28,797 nt of DNA from a virus. Shown here piece by piece: positions 21,288-27,583 of this stretch. Position 1 is the first letter of the stretch, and every line of letters starts with the position of its first letter. Both the position numbers and the translations under genes were made by a program. A model generated the notes under the pieces. The model searched no databases, had not been told where the DNA came from, and saw only the letters and a list, made by a program, of their open reading frames with translations. The stretch spans positions 1 through 28,797 of the IMG/VR virus record IMGVR_UViG_3300019776_000902. One strand, given 5' to 3'.

Positions 21288-21592
21288 TGACAGCGCTTGA
21301 CGTTCCGGTGTTTTCGATGGGGCAAGCGCAACACCTGCTTGCCCTGGCGGGCCTTGACCCGACCGACCTCAGCGAGGCGAACCTTGAGCGCATCGGACTT
21401 GCATCCACCAAGACGCAACGCGAGCGCGTGCTGGCAGCCTACGAGGTGAGCTCCGACGTCGATGTGATGTTTGAAATGCTTGGCGGCACGATCCCGAAGT
21501 CGAGCATCAGGGCTTATCTGTCGCAGTCGGTGCCGCATGGCGACTGGCGCTCCAGGCGGCGTCGGCGCGATGCAGGAGGCGACATCGCATGA
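21287..21592 (+). CDS. Hypothetical early protein, 101 residues
   Basis: The ATG at 21287 overlaps the previous stop as TGATG and has GGAGG five bases upstream. The N-terminal 80 residues are helical. They include TDLSEANLERIGLASTKTQRERVLAAYEVSSDVDVMFEMLGGTIPKSSIRAYLSQ, in which the last part resembles a helix-turn-helix (MLGGTIPKSSIRAYLSQ). The tail is basic (RSRRRRRDAGG), so nucleic-acid binding is possible. Function unknown. Confidence 0.6.
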   Translation: MTALDVPVFSMGQAQHLLALAGLDPTDLSEANLERIGLASTKTQRERVLAAYEVSSDVDVMFEMLGGTIPKSSIRAYLSQSVPHGDWRSRRRRRDAGGDIA

Positions 21593-21711
21593 TCGCCCGC
21601 CTCGCCGCTCGGCTCACCCTTTCGCTGGCCGACGCCCGCGCGGATTGGCCCCTGGCCGCCGCCACGCTCGGCTTTCTCACTCTCACCATTCTTGCAATCG
21701 AGGTGCAGTGA
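21589..21711 (+). CDS. 40-residue membrane micro-protein
   Basis: An ATG overlapping the previous stop (ATGA) opens a short frame. It encodes MIARLAARLTLSLADARADW, then a hydrophobic segment PLAAATLGFLTLTILAIEVQ. AGGAGG at 21574-21579 gives a strong ribosome site nine bases upstream. The stop overlaps the exonuclease start (TGATG). A basic amphipathic front and one C-terminal membrane helix are predicted. Function unknown. Confidence 0.55.
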   Translation: MIARLAARLTLSLADARADWPLAAATLGFLTLTILAIEVQ

Positions 21712-22283
21712 TGCCCGCTTCGACTTCGCCTGTTCACGTCATGGTTGACATCAAAACCGCAGGCTCTGCGCCCGATGCCGTCATTCTCGCCATCGGCGCG
21801 GTGACCTTTGGGCGCGACCCGGGCCTTGAGCCTGAAACCTCCTTTGATCTTTTGGACATGGGTCAGCAGCTCGCCAACGGCCGCTCTGTTGACGCCGACA
21901 CGCTCGCCTGGTGGCTGCAGCAGCGGCCCGCGGTGCGCGACGCCATGTTCAGCGGCGGAAGGCTGTTCTTGCGCGACGTGCTTGAGGATTTTGCCTCGTG
22001 GGTGGCGTGCGTCAACGCCACGCACATCTGGTGCAAAAGCGCCTCGCTTGATTTTTCGATTCTCGCGCATGCCTATCGCCAGTACGGGCTCGAAAGAACG
22101 TGGGATTTCCGCTGCGAGCACGACGCGCGCACGCTCTACCGGCTTGCCGGCATCAAGCCTGTTGTGCCCGATGGGCTGCAGCGCGACGCCCTGGCCGACG
22201 CCAGGGCGCAGGCGAATGCCGTGGGCTCGGCGCTCGAAAAGCTCGACGCCTGGGGCCGTTTTGAACTTGAAGGGGGCAAGTGA
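21711..22283 (+). CDS. DEDD-type 3'-5' exonuclease-like protein with altered active site
   Basis: This 190-residue protein follows the phage exonuclease VIII-like pattern. Motif I MVDIKTAGSAPDAVILAIGAV (11-31) is followed by TLAWWLQQRPAVRDAMF. Motif II is HIWCKSASLDFSIL (Asp114), and motif III is GLQRDALADARAQANAV (Asp163). Normal members have D-x-E in motif I and a histidine five residues before the last aspartate. Here the positions are D13-I-K15 and Arg158, so one metal ligand (Glu) and the general base (His) appear replaced. It may be inactive, use another base, or serve as a binding protein. The start at 21711 overlaps the previous stop; a longer upstream frame is antisense or shadow. 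The stop overlaps the next start. Confidence 0.8.
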   Translation: MPASTSPVHVMVDIKTAGSAPDAVILAIGAVTFGRDPGLEPETSFDLLDMGQQLANGRSVDADTLAWWLQQRPAVRDAMFSGGRLFLRDVLEDFASWVACVNATHIWCKSASLDFSILAHAYRQYGLERTWDFRCEHDARTLYRLAGIKPVVPDGLQRDALADARAQANAVGSALEKLDAWGRFELEGGK

Positions 22284-22456
22284 TGCCCGCTTTGAACATC
22301 GGCGACGTGATCAGCTTTTCGCCCCGCTGGGCCGCGGCACAGGCGCGGCAGGGCACCATCACCCGGCTCGGGCACGACATCGTGTGGGTAGGCTGCCACT
22401 GCTTCCACACGAACGACCTGCGCCAGCTGCGGGTGCTGCGGAGCGCGGCGAAATGA
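22283..22456 (+). CDS. 57-residue hypothetical protein with SH3-like pattern
   Basis: A short frame overlapping the exonuclease stop (TGATG) encodes MPALNIGDVISFSPRWAAAQ, continuing with ARQGTITRLGHDIVWVGCHC and FHTNDLRQLRVLRSAAK. The beginning GDVISFSPR ... QGTITRLGHDIVWV resembles a KOW- or SH3-like beta barrel; a similar pattern recurs in the later gene at 24391. AAGGGGG lies upstream as ribosome site. The stop overlaps the next ATG. Role unknown. Confidence 0.55.
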   Translation: MPALNIGDVISFSPRWAAAQARQGTITRLGHDIVWVGCHCFHTNDLRQLRVLRSAAK

Positions 22457-22686
22457 GCGCTCCGGATCTTGCCATGCCGAGCGTGCGGCTGCCCGTTTCG
22501 GCGCACCACGCGACCGAGGCCGCTTCGGCGCTTGCCGGTTACTCGCTGCAGGCCGCCATCGCCGCCGCCCGCCGCCAGAAGCGCGGGGCAATCCTCTACC
22601 CGCGCCTCATCGTGCTCGCCGGCACCTGGTGGCGGCAAACCGCGCCCGGCGCCGAACTGCAAAAGCTCGAGGTGCGAAATGGCTGA
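22453..22686 (+). CDS. 77-residue hypothetical protein
   Basis: An ATG overlapping the previous stop (ATGA) encodes a protein with a helical middle (HHATEAASALAGYSLQAAIAAARRQKRGAIL) and an aromatic end (YPRLIVLAGTWWRQTAPGAELQKLEV). It overlaps the next gene by eight bases. GC-rich third positions match its neighbours. No family recognised; not membrane-bound. Confidence 0.55.
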   Translation: MSAPDLAMPSVRLPVSAHHATEAASALAGYSLQAAIAAARRQKRGAILYPRLIVLAGTWWRQTAPGAELQKLEVRNG

Positions 22687-23356
22687 CAAACCGATCCTGT
22701 TCTCGGCGCCAATGGTGCGCGCGCTGCTCGCGGGGACCAAGACGCAGACGCGGCGGGTGATCAAGCCCCAGCCGTTTATCGACGACAAAGGCAACTTCTG
22801 CGTCCCCGATCGCAAGGTCGGTCACTGGAACTACGGCCAACATATGGACGGCAGACCCTACGTTCGAAACTTTGCAAAGAAACTGCGCATCAAGGTCGGC
22901 GCTAGACTGTGGGTTAGGGAGACGTGGACTGCGAAGATGGTCCATGGCTGGACAATCGCCGATGCTCGCTCGGGCTGGTACCAGACACAGCTTGTCTACC
23001 GTGCCGATGGTGCGGACAGCATCGATGGATGGTGGCCTGCCATCCACATGCCGCGCGAGTTCTCGCGCATCACGCTCACCGTCACCGATGTTCGCGTCGA
23101 ACGACTGCAGGAGATCAGCGAGGAGGACGCACTTGCCGAGGGCTCGACACAGGCTACCGCCAACGCCGTCCTGACGGCAGATGAGCTTGCGGTCTATGCC
23201 TCGACAGAGATCCTGTGCCCGGAAGCGCGGGGCCGCATTCTGTACGAAAGCGTTTGGAACAGCATAAACGGCTCGGGTTCCTGGGAGGCCAACCCGTGGG
23301 TGGCCGCCTACACGTTCAGCGTGCAGCTCGGCAATATCGACCGGGTGCGGCCATGA
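22679..23356 (+). CDS. Conserved phage ASCH-like protein
   Basis: This 225-residue protein has the phage pattern that opens KPILFSAPMVRALLAGTKTQTRRVIKPQP (4-32). It continues GARLWVRETW (73-82), WWPAIHMPREFSRITLTVTDVRVERLQEISEEDALAEG (about 117-155), and ends VWNSINGSGSWEANPWVAAYTF. The family resembles ASCH/PUA-like RNA- or nucleotide-binding folds: the FSAPMVRAILAG-K-TQTRR start is typical. It is frequent in phage genomes, where it is often annotated as a morphogenetic or hypothetical protein without experimental proof. A possible role is binding modified bases or RNA. Codon third positions are slightly less GC-rich than in neighbouring genes, suggesting a separate origin. Confidence 0.75.
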   Translation: MADKPILFSAPMVRALLAGTKTQTRRVIKPQPFIDDKGNFCVPDRKVGHWNYGQHMDGRPYVRNFAKKLRIKVGARLWVRETWTAKMVHGWTIADARSGWYQTQLVYRADGADSIDGWWPAIHMPREFSRITLTVTDVRVERLQEISEEDALAEGSTQATANAVLTADELAVYASTEILCPEARGRILYESVWNSINGSGSWEANPWVAAYTFSVQLGNIDRVRP

Positions 23357-23676
23357 TCTGGCCGTTCCGCCCGCGCGAGCGCATCGTGGCTGCTGCCGTG
23401 CAAATTGATGGGCTGACCATTTCCCTGCTGCCGCCGGCGCGGCATGCCGAGTGCCTGCGGCTTGCCGCAGCCATGCTTGGCGGCGCGGCGCTTGTGCCCG
23501 ATGGCACAAGCATCATCGTCGAGCCGCGCGTCATCACGCCCGATCGGCAGGGTTTCGTCACCAGCCGGCAGCGGTTTGTCGGCCGCGAAGAGGGCAAGGA
23601 AATTGCCCGCAAGGCCGGGCAGCTGCTGCCCACCCATTCATCGAGCCAGCACCTGTTCAGCGAGGATTTGTGGTGA
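23353..23676 (+). CDS. Conserved phage protein, 107 residues
   Basis: The ATG at 23353 overlaps the stop of the ASCH-like gene as ATGA. The product ends QGFVTSRQRFVGREEGKEIARKAGQLLPTHSSSQHLFSEDLW. That ending is a pattern I recognise from small phage proteins next to ASCH-like genes (RFV.REE...A..AGQ ... LFSEDLW). The first half is beta-rich and hydrophobic (RIVAAAVQIDGLTISLLPPARHAECLRLAAAMLGG). Probably a soluble cytoplasmic early protein; function not established. Confidence 0.7.
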   Translation: MIWPFRPRERIVAAAVQIDGLTISLLPPARHAECLRLAAAMLGGAALVPDGTSIIVEPRVITPDRQGFVTSRQRFVGREEGKEIARKAGQLLPTHSSSQHLFSEDLW

Positions 23677-24017
23677 TGCCCAGCGAACCCGAAGGTTTCA
23701 ACGCGCCGCCCAGCGCCATGCCGAAGCAGCCCACCTTGCCCACGTGGAAACGGCTGGGTTTTGAAAGCGCCGAGGCATGGCGGCGCTCGCTTCTGGAAGG
23801 GTTTGATGGGCTTGACGCATCAGGCGATCTGCAAGTTCCGCCGCCGCCGCGTCACTGGCCTGTAACGAAACTTGGCGGCGGCGCCCTCGGAAACGCCTTC
23901 TGGCTCGTGCTGATGGTGCTGATGCTGCTCATCGGCTTTGCGCTCGGCGCCAGCTGCATCATTGCGCTCCGCGACGGCACGGCCAGCCTGATCACCACAT
24001 TCTGGGGGACGAAGTGA
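23676..24017 (+). CDS. Single-span membrane protein, 113 residues
   Basis: The ATG at 23676 overlaps the previous stop (TGATG). The front is polar and proline-rich (PSEPEGFNAPPSAMPKQPTLPTWKRLGFESAEAWRRSLLEGFDGLDA). A single strong membrane helix follows at about residues 73-95 (NAFWLVLMVLMLLIGFALGASCI), then a short tail. It probably sits in the inner membrane. The ending overlaps the next gene's GTG start as GTGA. Function unknown. Confidence 0.6.
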   Translation: MPSEPEGFNAPPSAMPKQPTLPTWKRLGFESAEAWRRSLLEGFDGLDASGDLQVPPPPRHWPVTKLGGGALGNAFWLVLMVLMLLIGFALGASCIIALRDGTASLITTFWGTK

Positions 24018-24391
24018 CACTGACCGAATCTATGCTTAGAGAATACGGGCCGCCGCCGGATGATGTGCCGCCGGATGTTTGGGTTTATGTGCACGCTCAG
24101 TTTAGGCGCCCAACAACAGACCGCGCGTTTTACACATTTGCTGCAACAACTGAGGCTAGGCATCGTCGCGAGATAGCTGCAATGCGGCGCCTTTTAGCAG
24201 AGCAGGAAAGCACGCTCAACCGAGCGGATGAAATCGGCTTTTCCGCGCGCGAGCTGCTGGCCGCGGTCGATTTCGACAATAACGGCCGGATGATCGGCAT
24301 GGAGCGCGTAGGCGGCAATGGCGGGATGATCAGCCTTGCCACCTCGAAAGCCGCCGACAAGCTGCGCCTGCTGCTGAGCGAGGGCACGTGA
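24014..24391 (+). CDS. Hypothetical protein, 125 residues
   Basis: The start is a GTG overlapping the previous stop (GTGA), with a GGGGGA ribosome-like site six bases away. The product contains WVYVHAQFRRPTTDRAFYTFAATTEARHRREIAAMRRLLAEQESTLNRADE, a long charged helix likely to form a coiled coil, and a C-terminal NGGMISLATSKAADKLRLLLSEG. The segment coding for residues 1-60 has noticeably lower GC at third positions than neighbours. No family recognised. Confidence 0.55.
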   Translation: MTLTESMLREYGPPPDDVPPDVWVYVHAQFRRPTTDRAFYTFAATTEARHRREIAAMRRLLAEQESTLNRADEIGFSARELLAAVDFDNNGRMIGMERVGGNGGMISLATSKAADKLRLLLSEGT

Positions 24392-24597
24392 TGGGCACCG
24401 AACCCGATTACCAGGTGGGCGACGTGGTGGAGGTGCAGCGCCTGCACCACTCGCACGATGGCCCGCTGCTGACCACCAGCTGGCAGCGCGCCACCGTGGT
24501 CGCCATCTACTCGCACCAGGTGGCCGTCATCCTGCCGAGCGGCGATCGCATGGCGTTTCTGCGCAAAAACGTGCGCAAGCTTGGGGGCGGGGAATGA
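24391..24597 (+). CDS. Small SH3-like hypothetical protein, 68 residues
   Basis: The ATG at 24391 overlaps the previous stop (TGATG). The sequence YQVGDVVEVQRLHHSHDGPLLTTSWQRATVVAIYSHQVAVILPSGDRMAFLRKNVRKLG has the G-D-V-V-x-V start and beta pattern of KOW/SH3-like barrels that bind nucleic acid or ribosomal partners. It resembles in outline the 57-residue protein at 22283. Function unknown. Confidence 0.55.
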   Translation: MGTEPDYQVGDVVEVQRLHHSHDGPLLTTSWQRATVVAIYSHQVAVILPSGDRMAFLRKNVRKLGGGE

Positions 24598-25046
24598 GTG
24601 ACCTGGTAGAGAGGCTGCGGGCGCTTACGGCGGAGCAAATCGAGGACAATCTTGATTACATCCGTGAGGCAGACAAACTCGCGCTAGAAGCCGCCGCCGA
24701 AATTGAACGCCTCACCGCTGCCAATGCCGCGCTGATGGCAGAACGCGCCTCGCTCATCGAAACCAAGCGCGAGCAGATCAAGCGGCTGAACGATGAAGTA
24801 CAAAGGCTCGCCGATAAAATAACGGCGCTTTGCACTGCCCCGGTTGTTGCCGTGCAATGGAGAGATAATCGACTGAACTGGCACACCACCTTCGAAGGGC
24901 AACAAGGGCTTTCGTTCGCTCAACATTTCCACCACGCGGTCAAAATGGCCAGCATCCATGCTGGCGACTGGCGAGCGCTTGCCGTGCATCCAGACCTAGA
25001 CGCATGGGTAAGCACTATTTCCAAAACAAACCGGAGCATACTGTGA
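24594..25046 (+). CDS. Coiled-coil hypothetical protein, 150 residues
   Basis: The start overlaps the previous stop (ATGA). Residues 3-80 form a long leucine/glutamate/lysine-rich coiled coil: LVERLRALTAEQIEDNLDYIREADKLALEAAAEIERLTAANAALMAERASL. A globular part (APVVAVQWRDNRLNWHTTFEGQQGLSFAQHFHHAVKMASIHAGDW) follows. The middle stretch uses more AT-ending codons than its neighbours. Such proteins occur in phage early regions without known function. The stop overlaps the next gene as GTGA. Confidence 0.55.
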   Translation: MSDLVERLRALTAEQIEDNLDYIREADKLALEAAAEIERLTAANAALMAERASLIETKREQIKRLNDEVQRLADKITALCTAPVVAVQWRDNRLNWHTTFEGQQGLSFAQHFHHAVKMASIHAGDWRALAVHPDLDAWVSTISKTNRSIL

Positions 25047-25228
25047 GCCCGTTTATTCCGACCATTATCGGATTTTCAGTATTTCTCTCTTGTGGGCTGT
25101 TCGCTGTATATCAGGCGGAATGGCGCGGCCGCACAAGCCTTGCGCCACTGGCGTTGCTCAGCCTGGTGATGGCCTGCGTAATGCTTGTTGTCTGGATCGG
25201 CATGGCAGCTCGGGGTCACACGCTTTGA
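25043..25228 (+). CDS. 61-residue two-span membrane protein
   Basis: The GTG start at 25043 is supported by GGAG seven bases upstream and the GTGA overlap; an ATG at 25004 would give a longer product with less fitting context. Two membrane helices are seen: FIPTIIGFSVFLSCGLFAVY (4-23) and LAPLALLSLVMACVMLVVWIGMA (32-55). Basic residues between them predict an inside loop. Base composition in the first half is more AT-rich than around it. Function unknown. Confidence 0.55.
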   Translation: MSPFIPTIIGFSVFLSCGLFAVYQAEWRGRTSLAPLALLSLVMACVMLVVWIGMAARGHTL

Positions 25229-25494
25229 CCGCCCCGCGCCAGCGGCTGCAGGTTTTGCCGCGCGGGCTCAGCCGCATGCAGGCGGCCGCGCGCATCGGCG
25301 TTTCGGTGGGCACGTTTGCCCGCATGGTGGCCGATGGGCTGATGCCGCCCGCCCGCGCCATCTACTCGCTAGAGATCTGGGATATCGAAGAGCTCGACCA
25401 GGCCTTCGACCGCCTGCCCCACGCCGGCCAGAACGCGCCCCCTTCCCCTCGCGGCGGCAATGCCGCACCATTGCCGCAGAGCGACCTTGCCTGA
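25225..25494 (+). CDS. Excisionase-like (MerR/AlpA type) HTH protein
   Basis: This 89-residue protein contains LPRGLSRMQAAARIGVSVGTFARMVADGLMPPARAIYSLEIWDIEELDQAFDRLP (about 9-65). It is a winged helix-turn-helix of the type encoded directly before integrases in alphaproteobacterial prophages. It probably acts as a recombination directionality factor (Xis), or guides the integrase choice, by bending the attachment site. A TTG start at 25225 overlaps the previous stop; ATG at 25276 is an alternative that would cut the first HTH residues. The C-terminal tail (about 67-89) is proline/glycine-rich. The integrase starts 13 bases after its stop. Confidence 0.7.
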   Translation: MTAPRQRLQVLPRGLSRMQAAARIGVSVGTFARMVADGLMPPARAIYSLEIWDIEELDQAFDRLPHAGQNAPPSPRGGNAAPLPQSDLA

Positions 25495-25507
25495 CGAGGG
25501 GAACGAA

Positions 25508-26632
25508 ATGGCGCGCGGCATCACTCGCGACAGGGACAGGCACGGCAATGTGCGGCTGTATTTCCGCAGGCGCGGGCAACCGAAAATCCGGCTGCACGAG
25601 CGCGAGGGCACCGAGGCCTTCGAGCAGGAGCTGGCTGCCGCGCGCCTTGGCGTGCCCTACTTGCCCGATGCGCCCCGCCCGGTAGCCGATGCCCGCCCGC
25701 GCCGCATCAGCGCGCCACAGGGCTCGCTCCGCTGGCTGGTGGAAGAGTACATGCGCCGTGCCGTCGCCGGGCAGGCGCCCGCCACCCGCATCAAGAAGCG
25801 CGCCGTGCTCGATGAAATCTGCCGCGAAACCGTGATCAGCAAATCGGGCGCCGAGGCCGGGCTTGCGCCTTACCGTCACCTCGAGCGGCGGCACATCGCG
25901 CTGCTGCGCGACCAGAAGGCCGCAAGCCCGGCCGCGGCCGACCACCGCACGAAGGTGCTGAGCGCCATGTTCGCGTGGGCCATCGACGCGGGGCTCGCCA
26001 CCGACAACCCGGCGCGCGGCCTCGGCAAGCTGGCAGGCCGCACCGATGGGCACCACACGCTGACGCGCGACGAGCTCGCCGCATTCGAGCAGCGCCACCC
26101 GCCCGGCACCATGGCCTACGCCGCGATGACGGTGTTTCGCTACACCGGCCTGCGCGTGTGCGACGCGGTGCGGCTGGGGCACCAGCACCTCTACACGCTG
26201 ACCGATTCGGCAGGCGAGCCGCAGCTGCGCTTCCGCATCACGCCCGACAAGACGCGCGGCTCGAGCGGCGTGCTGGTCGATCTGCCTGTGCTGCCGCCCC
26301 TCGCGGCGGTTATCGCCAGCCTGCCGAAAACCAGCGCGCTCACGTTCATCACCACCGAGCACGGCAAGCCGTTCAGCACCAAGGGCCTCGGCCAGCGGAT
26401 GCGCAAGTGGTTCGACGCGGCGGGGCTGACGCATTGCTCGAGCCACGGCATCCGCAAGGCCGACGCAGTGATCGCCGCTGAAAACGGCGCGACCAGCAAG
26501 GAATTGCAGGCGATGTTTGGATGGACCAGCTCACGCGAGGCCGATCGCTACACGAAAAAAGCCGAGCGGCAGCGGCTCGGCACAAGCGGCGCACCCAGCC
26601 TGATGCTGGTGCACCAGCGGCCCAAAACGTGA
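25508..26632 (+). CDS. int: Tyrosine recombinase (phage integrase)
   Basis: This 374-residue site-specific recombinase has an N-terminal arm-binding region (RDRHGNVRLYFRRRGQPKIRL), a core-binding SAM-like domain (about 72-175) and a catalytic domain. The catalytic residues are Arg216 (FRYTGLRVCDAVRL), Lys248 (TPDKTRG), His313 and Arg316 (SSHGIRKADA), Trp339 (MFGWTSSREADRYTK) and the nucleophile Tyr348. It catalyses integration and, with Xis, excision. The start at 25508 (MARGITRDRD) is favoured by GAGGGG upstream. Phage genes lie on both sides of it in this window, so the attachment site next to it, if functional, is not occupied by host DNA. Confidence 0.93.
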   Translation: MARGITRDRDRHGNVRLYFRRRGQPKIRLHEREGTEAFEQELAAARLGVPYLPDAPRPVADARPRRISAPQGSLRWLVEEYMRRAVAGQAPATRIKKRAVLDEICRETVISKSGAEAGLAPYRHLERRHIALLRDQKAASPAAADHRTKVLSAMFAWAIDAGLATDNPARGLGKLAGRTDGHHTLTRDELAAFEQRHPPGTMAYAAMTVFRYTGLRVCDAVRLGHQHLYTLTDSAGEPQLRFRITPDKTRGSSGVLVDLPVLPPLAAVIASLPKTSALTFITTEHGKPFSTKGLGQRMRKWFDAAGLTHCSSHGIRKADAVIAAENGATSKELQAMFGWTSSREADRYTKKAERQRLGTSGAPSLMLVHQRPKT

Positions 26633-26637
26633 TCGTT

Positions 26638-26831
26638 TGTGTCCCACCTTCCGCGGGCTTCCCGCCAAGGTGGGACAATCGGGCAAAAACGCCAATGATT
26701 TCAATGGCGATTTTAGGCATTGGAGGCCACGTCCGAACTGTGCTTAATGATGAGCCGCAACGGATTGGCGAATGAGTGGGACACAAAACCGCCTATGAAA
26801 ACTCAACGGCTTAGCGCCATCTGTGTCCCAC
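26638..26831. repeat. Repeated TGTGTCCCAC decamers, candidate attachment/arm sites
   Basis: TGTGTCCCAC occurs at 26638-26647 and 26822-26831. Its exact inverse GTGGGACACA is at 26776-26785, and a near copy (GTGGGACAAT) begins at 26671. Four copies within 200 bases next to the integrase gene are suggestive of recombinase arm sites. The last copy falls inside the signal-peptide codons of the nuclease gene. Apart from these repeats the 162 bases between integrase and nuclease genes hold no gene I can support. Confidence 0.45.
26640..26677 (+). terminator. Large hairpin after the integrase gene
   Basis: TGTCCCACCTT (26640-26650) pairs with AAGGTGGGACA (26667-26677). Inside it GCGGG (26653-26657) pairs with CCCGC (26661-26665) around a CTT loop. 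The structure is nearly continuous over 38 bases and begins seven bases after the integrase stop. There is no T-run after it, so it may end transcription inefficiently or be part of the attachment region. Confidence 0.5.
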
Positions 26832-27208
26832 TTTTTGCAGCCGCTATGCTGTGTCTGGAAGATCCTGCGCTTGCCTTTGGCCTCTGCAGCGGCGGCCACC
26901 GCCACGATTGCGTGGTCGATGGCGACACGCTCTGGCTGGGCCGGGAGAAAGTGCGGCTGCTCGAGATTGATGCTGCCGAGCTCGCCGGCAAGCGTTGCCG
27001 CACCAGCGGGCGGATGGCGCGCGCGGCGCAGGCCCGGTTGTGGCAGCTGATGCAGGCGGAACCGATCGGCATTGATCGCGAAGGGCATGATTCCTACGGC
27101 CGCACGCTTGCGCATGTGACGGCCGGCGGCGTCGACGTGGCGCAGCAACTTCTGGCCGAGGGGCTGGTGCGGCCCTACACGCGCGGCGAATCGCCCTGGT
27201 GCGGGTGA
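26795..27208 (+). CDS. Secreted thermonuclease (SNase family)
   Basis: This 137-residue protein starts with a signal peptide (MKTQRLSAICVPLFAAAMLC, ending near ALAFG at 29). The SNase core follows: VVDGDTLWLGREKVRLLEIDAAEL (40-63) has the metal-binding Asp42/Asp44/Asp59, Arg54 and Glu62. YGRTLAHVTAGGVDVAQQLLAEGLVRPY (101-128) has Arg103. All expected catalytic residues are present. It should cleave DNA and RNA in the periplasm or outside the cell. The start at 26795 is chosen because it gives a complete signal peptide; upstream ATGs add non-signal residues. It lies alone on the plus strand between the integrase and the convergent lysis genes. It could degrade incoming DNA or host nucleic acid during lysis. 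Confidence 0.85.
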   Translation: MKTQRLSAICVPLFAAAMLCLEDPALAFGLCSGGHRHDCVVDGDTLWLGREKVRLLEIDAAELAGKRCRTSGRMARAAQARLWQLMQAEPIGIDREGHDSYGRTLAHVTAGGVDVAQQLLAEGLVRPYTRGESPWCG

Positions 27209-27219
27209 CCCTCAAATGC

Positions 27220-27248
27220 AAAAAGCCCGCCCCCTTGCGAGGGCGGGC
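27220..27248 (-). terminator. Rho-independent terminator after lysis genes
   Basis: GCCCGCCC (27225-27232) pairs with GGGCGGGC (27241-27248) with an 8-base loop. On the minus strand the stem is followed by TTTTT (complement of 27220-27224). It lies 47 bases after the last lysis-cluster stop and just beyond the stop of the convergent nuclease gene. Confidence 0.8.
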
Positions 27249-27295
27249 AAACACCGCAGGAACAAGGATACTGCGGCAAGCGCCGAGGCGAGGCG

Positions 27296-27583
27296 CTATT
27301 TCGGCTTGGGCGCGGCGATGCCCTTCAGCGCGGCAAGGAAAATCGGCGCCACGAACCAGCTCACCGCAGCGGCCAGTAGCGTCGCGAACGCAAGATTTTC
27401 CAGCGTATCCTGCCAGCGAAGGATTTCGGCGCGAAGCGGCCCGCCGGCCGCCACGCCGGCGATGAGGGTAAAGCTGAGCCGCCGCCAGGCCTCGCCGCGC
27501 GAACGTGGCGGCTTGAAGATCAGCGCCAGCACCGCCCCCGCCAGGGCACTAGCGATCTTTATCCCGAGAGCGACCCAATCCAT
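27296..27583 (-). CDS. Small membrane protein, candidate holin
   Basis: This 95-residue protein has an N-terminal membrane helix (VALGIKIASALAGAVLALIF) and a basic loop (KPPRSRGEAWRR). A second hydrophobic segment (LSFTLIAGVAAGGPL) and a C-terminal helix (NLAFATLLAAAVSWFVAPIFLAAL) follow. It ends GIAAPKPK. Size, two to three spans and a charged tail are typical of holins, which form holes in the inner membrane at the time of lysis. The start overlaps the upstream stop as TAATG. It is the last gene before the terminator. Holin assignment is from topology and the spanin genes in the same cluster; no family motif is decisive. Confidence 0.5.
   Translation of the reverse strand: MDWVALGIKIASALAGAVLALIFKPPRSRGEAWRRLSFTLIAGVAAGGPLRAEILRWQDTLENLAFATLLAAAVSWFVAPIFLAALKGIAAPKPK

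Noticed and set aside
25268-26446. Minus-strand frame of about 392 codons over integrase
   Set aside because: Antisense to a tyrosine recombinase with all catalytic residues; typical GC-rich shadow frame.
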